64,000 nt of DNA from positions 48,503 to 112,502 of the forward strand of contig CABWZI010000004.1 in assembly GCA_902509905.1 (NCBI GenBank), written 5' to 3'. This document shows, piece by piece, positions 59,560-64,000 of the stretch; position 1 is the stretch's first letter, and every line of letters starts with the position of its first letter. The notes below the pieces were generated by a model. The model had not been told where the DNA came from and did not search any database. It worked only from the letters and a program-made list of their open reading frames with translations. The translations under genes were made by a program, and so were the position numbers. This DNA is from an uncultured Gammaproteobacteria bacterium. GTDB taxonomy: Bacteria > Pseudomonadota > Gammaproteobacteria > PS1 > Pseudothioglobaceae.

Positions 59560-60318
59560 ATGAAAAGTAAAACAACAATTGCAGAAATAGTAGCAAAGCA
59601 AATTGAGGATATGATTGCAGAGGGAGTCTTACTTGAGGGCGCTCAGCTTCCCTCTGAAAGGGTGCTCGCTGAAAGGCTAGTGGTTTCTAGACCAACGCTT
59701 CGTGAAGCAAAACAGATCTTAACATCAAAGGGCTTACTTAGATCTACTCAGGGCGGAGGCACCTATGTTTCTTCATCGTTAAATTCATCAATTTCTGACC
59801 CTCTTATGAGCCTTCTAAAAGAACGTCCAGAATTCAAATTTGATATTTTAGAGCTCAGGTATACGCTAGATTCAGAGGCTGCTTACCTCGCTGCCTCAAG
59901 GGCCACACAAACCGAAAAAAATAATATACAGGCTAAATATGATGAGATGGTTGAGCTCCATTCAAAGCGAGAAGATAATGTAGCATCAGCATTAGCGGAC
60001 ATTAATTTTCATTTAAGTATCACAGAGGCTTCGCACAATGTTGCGCTTCTTCATGTAACAAGAAGTATTTATGATGTTCTTTTATCAAGTATTGAAAATA
60101 ATCTTAAATATTTATATACGATTAGCGACATTGAAGAGTCATTAAACCCTCAACATAAGCTCATTCTAGATATGATTATGGAGGGAGATCCTGAAGGGGC
60201 TAAATTGGCTGCAAAAAGTCATATGGAATTTGTTAATAGTTCATTGGCTAAGATGGACAAAGAAAAACAAAGACATGAGCGTTATATGAGTCATTCTTCA
60301 GTTTTATCAGATAAATAA
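59560..60318 (+). CDS. GntR-family regulator, FadR/FCD subfamily (LldR/PdhR-like)
   Basis: 252 residues. Winged HTH at about 1-75 (EGAQLPSERVLAERLVVSRPTLREAKQ) and an FCD ligand domain (about 95-220) with metal-binding His/Asp candidates (DINFHLSITEASHNVAL). LldR and PdhR relatives sense lactate or pyruvate and act on operons like the two flanking it. Confidence 0.88.
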   Translation: MKSKTTIAEIVAKQIEDMIAEGVLLEGAQLPSERVLAERLVVSRPTLREAKQILTSKGLLRSTQGGGTYVSSSLNSSISDPLMSLLKERPEFKFDILELRYTLDSEAAYLAASRATQTEKNNIQAKYDEMVELHSKREDNVASALADINFHLSITEASHNVALLHVTRSIYDVLLSSIENNLKYLYTISDIEESLNPQHKLILDMIMEGDPEGAKLAAKSHMEFVNSSLAKMDKEKQRHERYMSHSSVLSDK

Positions 60319-60330
60319 TAGATTTATTAT

Positions 60331-61068
60331 ATGAGCAATGAAGTATATTTTTTAGGCACTTGTATAGTCGATCTTTTTTATCCAAATGCCGGGCTTGCTG
60401 GAATGCAAATTCTTCAGCGAGAAGGCATTGAGGTAATCTATCCTAGCGGGCAAACTTGCTGTGGTCAGCCTGCATTTAATTCAGGCTATAGAAAAGAGGC
60501 TTTAAAGGTAGCACGAGCACAAATGAAGTGCTTTCCTAAAAATATTCCAATTATCGTTCCTTCTGGTTCATGCGCAGGCATGATTAAATTTCATTGGCGA
60601 GATTTATTTAAAGGGGAGTCAGATTTTGAGGCAGCTATATTAGTTGTTGAGAGAGTCTTCGAGTTCACTGAATTTCTTGTAGATAAATTGGAAATTAAAT
60701 TAACAGATCTTGGGGAGCCTACTCAAATTGCAATTCACACTTCATGTTCAAGTAGAAACGAAATGAAGATTGAGGACAAAATTCAACAACTGGTATCACA
60801 ACTCTCGGAAGTTGAAATATTAGAGCAAGAGCGCAAATCAGAGTGCTGTGGTTTTGGCGGCACTTTTGCTGTTAAGCAAGCTGATATTTCTGGATCAATG
60901 GTTCAAGACAAGACAAATACTCTACTGGCAACCAACGCCTCCTGCGTCATTAGCCAGGAATGTGGCTGTTTGATGAATATTGGTGGTGCTCTTGAAAAAC
61001 AAAATGCACCAATGAAATCTCAACATATCGCTCAGTTTCTTTGGGAGAGGACTAATGAGTCAGGTTAA
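60331..61068 (+). CDS. lutA: Lactate utilization Fe-S protein LutA
   Basis: 245 residues. Two CCG domains, with SGQTCCGQPAFNSGY and KSECCGFGGTFAVK, bind Fe-S cofactors. One of three subunits of the flavin-free LutABC lactate oxidase system; relatives also handle glycolate. It lies 12 bases after the regulator and overlaps lutB by 14 bases. Confidence 0.93.
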   Translation: MSNEVYFLGTCIVDLFYPNAGLAGMQILQREGIEVIYPSGQTCCGQPAFNSGYRKEALKVARAQMKCFPKNIPIIVPSGSCAGMIKFHWRDLFKGESDFEAAILVVERVFEFTEFLVDKLEIKLTDLGEPTQIAIHTSCSSRNEMKIEDKIQQLVSQLSEVEILEQERKSECCGFGGTFAVKQADISGSMVQDKTNTLLATNASCVISQECGCLMNIGGALEKQNAPMKSQHIAQFLWERTNESG

Positions 61069-62476
61069 ATCTCTTGAAAATAGAGTTGACGAAGCTTTAG
61101 GTAATGAACAGCTTCAAACCAACTTTCGATCAGCAATGGACTACCTGATAGAAAAACGGAGTGATCAGTTCCCAGACAAAGATGACCTAAATAATTTAAG
61201 AAATACTTCTTCTTCAATTCGATCGAATTCTCTTTCAAAACTGCCAGAACTCCTAATAATGCTTGAAGAGAATTTAGAAAATAACAATATCAAGGTTCAT
61301 TGGGCAGAAACTGATATTGAAGCAAACAATACTATCTACCAAATACTTAAAGAAGCTAACGCCAAAAAAGTAGTCAAAGGCAAATCTATGGTCACAGAAG
61401 AAATTGAACTGAATGAGTTTCTAGATAGTAAAAATATTGAAATACTTGAAACGGATTTAGGGGAGTTTTTGGTTCAGCTTGCCAATGAAAAGCCTTCGCA
61501 TATTGTAATGCCTGCAATTCATAAAAGCCGAAAAGAAATTTCAAAAGTATTCTCAGAACATTTTCCAGAGTTTCCATACACCGAAGATGTTGACCTAATT
61601 ACTCAGCAAGCTCGTAAGATTTTAAGAGACAGATTTAGAGAGGCTGATGCAGGCATTTCTGGAGTTAATTTTGCCGTAGCGGAAACAGGTAGTCTGTGCT
61701 TAGTAGAAAATGAAGGCAACGGTAGAATGTGTACGACTGTTCCTCCACTTCATATAGCTGTAGCTGGAATTGAAAAGGTAGTAGAAAACTTAAGTGATGT
61801 ACCTCCACTACTCGACATCCTTACGAAATCTGCTACTGGTCAAGAAATTACCACCTATTTCAATATGATTTCTTCTCCAAGAAAAAACGATGAAAAAGAT
61901 GGGCCAATGGTAATGCATGTAATCTTACTTGACAATGGGCGATCAAAAATTTATCAAAATACCGAAATGCAAGAAACTCTTAAGTGTATCCGATGTGGAA
62001 GTTGTATTAATCATTGCCCGGTCTATACCCAATTAGGAGGTCATGCATATGGTACTGTTTATCCTGGGCCCATTGGGATTACACTTGAGCCACAACAAAA
62101 AGGCATCTCTGAGCTTGGCGATTTGACCTCGTTGTGCACTATGTGTGGTGCGTGTGCAGAAGTTTGCCCAGTTCAAATTCCTTTACCAAAACTCATCAAC
62201 AGGCTTCGTTCCGAGACAGTTGAAGGAGACTATATGTCTCAATTTATTGAGGGAGTTGGTAGCCAAAGAAAATCAATCGAATCAATTGTTTGGCAAATTT
62301 GGAAACATATTTATAGCCATCCAACTCTATATTCGATTTGCTCAAAAACTATTACAAAGCTCAGTTCTTTCTCTCCAAAAAAGTTTGGCGGATGGAGTAA
62401 TTATCGTGTTATGCCAAAACCTTCCAATACTAGTTTAAAAGAATTAGCAAAGCAGGCCGGATTCAAAAATGAATAA
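61055..62476 (+). CDS. lutB: Lactate utilization Fe-S protein LutB
   Basis: 473 residues. LUD domain (about 60-290, including AVAETGSLCLVENEGNGRM), two 4Fe-4S motifs CIRCGSCINHCPVY and CTMCGACAEVCPVQ, and a C-terminal DUF3390-like region. The second start MSQVKSL overlaps the lutA end. Electron carrier subunit of LutABC. Confidence 0.94.
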   Translation: MSQVKSLENRVDEALGNEQLQTNFRSAMDYLIEKRSDQFPDKDDLNNLRNTSSSIRSNSLSKLPELLIMLEENLENNNIKVHWAETDIEANNTIYQILKEANAKKVVKGKSMVTEEIELNEFLDSKNIEILETDLGEFLVQLANEKPSHIVMPAIHKSRKEISKVFSEHFPEFPYTEDVDLITQQARKILRDRFREADAGISGVNFAVAETGSLCLVENEGNGRMCTTVPPLHIAVAGIEKVVENLSDVPPLLDILTKSATGQEITTYFNMISSPRKNDEKDGPMVMHVILLDNGRSKIYQNTEMQETLKCIRCGSCINHCPVYTQLGGHAYGTVYPGPIGITLEPQQKGISELGDLTSLCTMCGACAEVCPVQIPLPKLINRLRSETVEGDYMSQFIEGVGSQRKSIESIVWQIWKHIYSHPTLYSICSKTITKLSSFSPKKFGGWSNYRVMPKPSNTSLKELAKQAGFKNE

Positions 62477-63113
62477 AAGTAAAAACATTATTCTTGAAAG
62501 ATTAAAAAGCAAGATTCATGATACAAGTCATAGAGAAAATATACCTTTAATGGCAATGCATGGCTGGACTAAGTCAGAAATGATTCAGATGCTCTCTAAG
62601 AAACTACAATTATCAAAGGCTGAAGTTTTTAGTATGCCAAATAAGGAGTTAATAAATTGGCTTAATGATGAGCTACCAAAAAGAAAAATTAAGAATATTC
62701 TTAGCGGTGAACAAATTGCAAATGAAATTGCTCAAAGCTTAACCAGCAAGACAGAGCTAATTAGATACGATAATTCTTATGAATCATTTAGTGAAAGCCT
62801 ATTTAATGAAATTGATGCGAGTATTACCAAATCGGTAGGAGCTATTGCTGATAGTGGTAGTGTTGTATTACAGCCAACAACTGATGAACCTCGACTAATG
62901 TCTTTGGTTCCAAATACCCATATTGTGCTAGTAGATGAGGAATCTATCTATGAAACTTTTGGCCAAATTATGCTAGATCAAAACTGGTCTATAAATATGC
63001 CATCAAACACTTTGCTGATTTCAGGACCCTCAAAGACTGCTGATATAGAGCAAGTATTAGCTTATGGCGTTCATGGACCTAAAGAGCTAATAGTATTAAT
63101 TCTCACCTCATAA
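62469..63113 (+). CDS. lutC: Lactate utilization protein LutC
   Basis: 214 residues of the LUD/DUF162 family; AIADSGSVVLQPTTDEPRLMSLVPNTHIVLV is the conserved core. Third member of LutABC, overlapping lutB by eight bases. N-terminal 100 residues are helical and less conserved. Confidence 0.92.
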   Translation: MNKSKNIILERLKSKIHDTSHRENIPLMAMHGWTKSEMIQMLSKKLQLSKAEVFSMPNKELINWLNDELPKRKIKNILSGEQIANEIAQSLTSKTELIRYDNSYESFSESLFNEIDASITKSVGAIADSGSVVLQPTTDEPRLMSLVPNTHIVLVDEESIYETFGQIMLDQNWSINMPSNTLLISGPSKTADIEQVLAYGVHGPKELIVLILTS

Positions 63114-63140
63114 AATGTATTTAATAACTTGTTTAAATAA

Positions 63141-64000
63141 ATGATAATTCAAATATTCAGCATTATCTTTCCTGTAGTAGCCATCGTTCTAGTTGGCTAT
63201 TTTTACGCCAGTAAATATCAGCCCAACATGGACACAGCAAACAATATCAATATGAATATTTTTTTGCCAGCTTTAATGTTTTCTGTTCTCTCAAAGGAGT
63301 CATTTCAAATTCAAAATTACCAAATGCTTGCATTGTCTGGCGTGTTGGTGGTTTTAGGATCAGGAGTTATCGCCTGGATAGTGGCAAAGGCACTTAATAT
63401 TAATATTAAAACTTTCGTTCCACCGATGATGTTTAATAATACTGGTAATGTTGGACTTCCTATAGCAGTGTTAGCGTTTGGTGAAATAGCTCTTGGCGCA
63501 GCCGTGGTTCTTTTTGCAATTGAAATGTTATTACATTTTACTTTGGGAGCTTACATCTTATCAAAAAACACAAACTTTATTTCTATATTTAAATCACCCA
63601 TATTAATCGCAACCTTATTAGGCTTATTTGTTAACTTGGTAGATTTACAATTCTGGCTCCCAATGACTCAAATGCTAGATTTGTTAGGTGATGCTGCAAT
63701 CCCATTATTACTATTCACCCTAGGGACACGTTTAATTGGAATTAACTACAGCGATTGGAAACTAGGTGCCTTGGGATCTATTTTATGCCCTCTCTCTGGT
63801 TTGATAGTTATGCTACTTATCATCCAGTTTGTTGAGTTAGAACATCTTCACTATCAACAGCTAATTTTATTTGCCGTATTGCCTCCTGCAGTTCTTAATC
63901 ACATGATGGCAGAAAAATATAACCAACAGCCTGAAACTGTCGCCTCTATAGTGATGATTGGTAATATTGCTAGCTTGATTGTACTTCCCATGGCACTTTA
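63141..64000 (+). CDS. AEC-family (auxin efflux carrier-like) permease, partial
   Basis: At least 286 residues, running off the window. It starts MIIQIFSIIFPVVAIVLVGY, has LPALMFSVLSKE and FNNTGNVGLPIAVLAFGE, features of AEC transporters, with about nine or ten spans so far. Some members carry malonate or lactate-like acids; next to lutABC a role in acid transport is reasonable. It follows lutC by 27 bases. Confidence 0.88.
   Translation, partial: MIIQIFSIIFPVVAIVLVGYFYASKYQPNMDTANNINMNIFLPALMFSVLSKESFQIQNYQMLALSGVLVVLGSGVIAWIVAKALNINIKTFVPPMMFNNTGNVGLPIAVLAFGEIALGAAVVLFAIEMLLHFTLGAYILSKNTNFISIFKSPILIATLLGLFVNLVDLQFWLPMTQMLDLLGDAAIPLLLFTLGTRLIGINYSDWKLGALGSILCPLSGLIVMLLIIQFVELEHLHYQQLILFAVLPPAVLNHMMAEKYNQQPETVASIVMIGNIASLIVLPMAL

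Overview
The window is AT-rich bacterial DNA with compact, mostly core gammaproteobacterial gene order: cmk-rpsA-ihfB, lysS, ccmH, uvrC, mlaC-murA-hisG-hisD, ffh with a ypjD-type neighbour, lepA, ubiG, znuA/znuCB. The AT-richness, small intergenic spaces, peptide ABC and TRAP importers, and a Lut-type lactate operon suggest a marine Thioglobaceae/SUP05-like gammaproteobacterium. That assignment is an inference from gene content; no rRNA is present.

Layout. 1-4.6 kb: an oppABCDF peptide importer on the minus strand with a structured leader. 4.9-6.5 kb: a thioesterase and a TPR-methyltransferase. 6.6-20.2 kb: an integrated genomic island in tRNA-Lys(UUU). A 56-bp direct repeat of the tRNA 3' part bounds it, and a tyrosine integrase lies next to the intact tRNA. 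TGCACGA repeats at 11-bp spacing sit just inside both ends. The island carries five genes of YwqK/MORN_2 repeats (one fused to a coiled coil and a TolA/TonB-type C-terminal domain), a very divergent family-A polymerase-like protein, a stand-alone sigma-70 region 4 protein, two zinc-ribbon paralogues, a ClpP-like membrane protein and many small secreted or membrane proteins. 20.3-47.4 kb: core genes, ending in a zinc-uptake locus that includes a sixth MORN_2 gene.

47.4-56 kb: an accessory stretch in which a dispersed intergenic repeat, always in the same orientation, separates successive unrelated gene units. Some copies form the promoter of the next gene. Two of the genes share the same signal peptide and Cys-containing leader segment fused to entirely different bodies: a serine hydrolase + SNase-like + Sel1 protein, and an FG-GAP/VCBS protein. 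One further repeat copy drives the first gene of the island, linking the two accessory regions.

56-64 kb: a TRAP importer (dctPQM), a FadR-type regulator with two candidate operators in the shared upstream region, lutABC-type lactate oxidation genes and the start of an AEC-family permease. Together these look like an uptake-and-oxidation module for lactate or a related 2-hydroxy/2-keto acid.

Several genes show a -10 hexamer exactly six bases before the ATG, so leaderless transcription is probably common in this genome.
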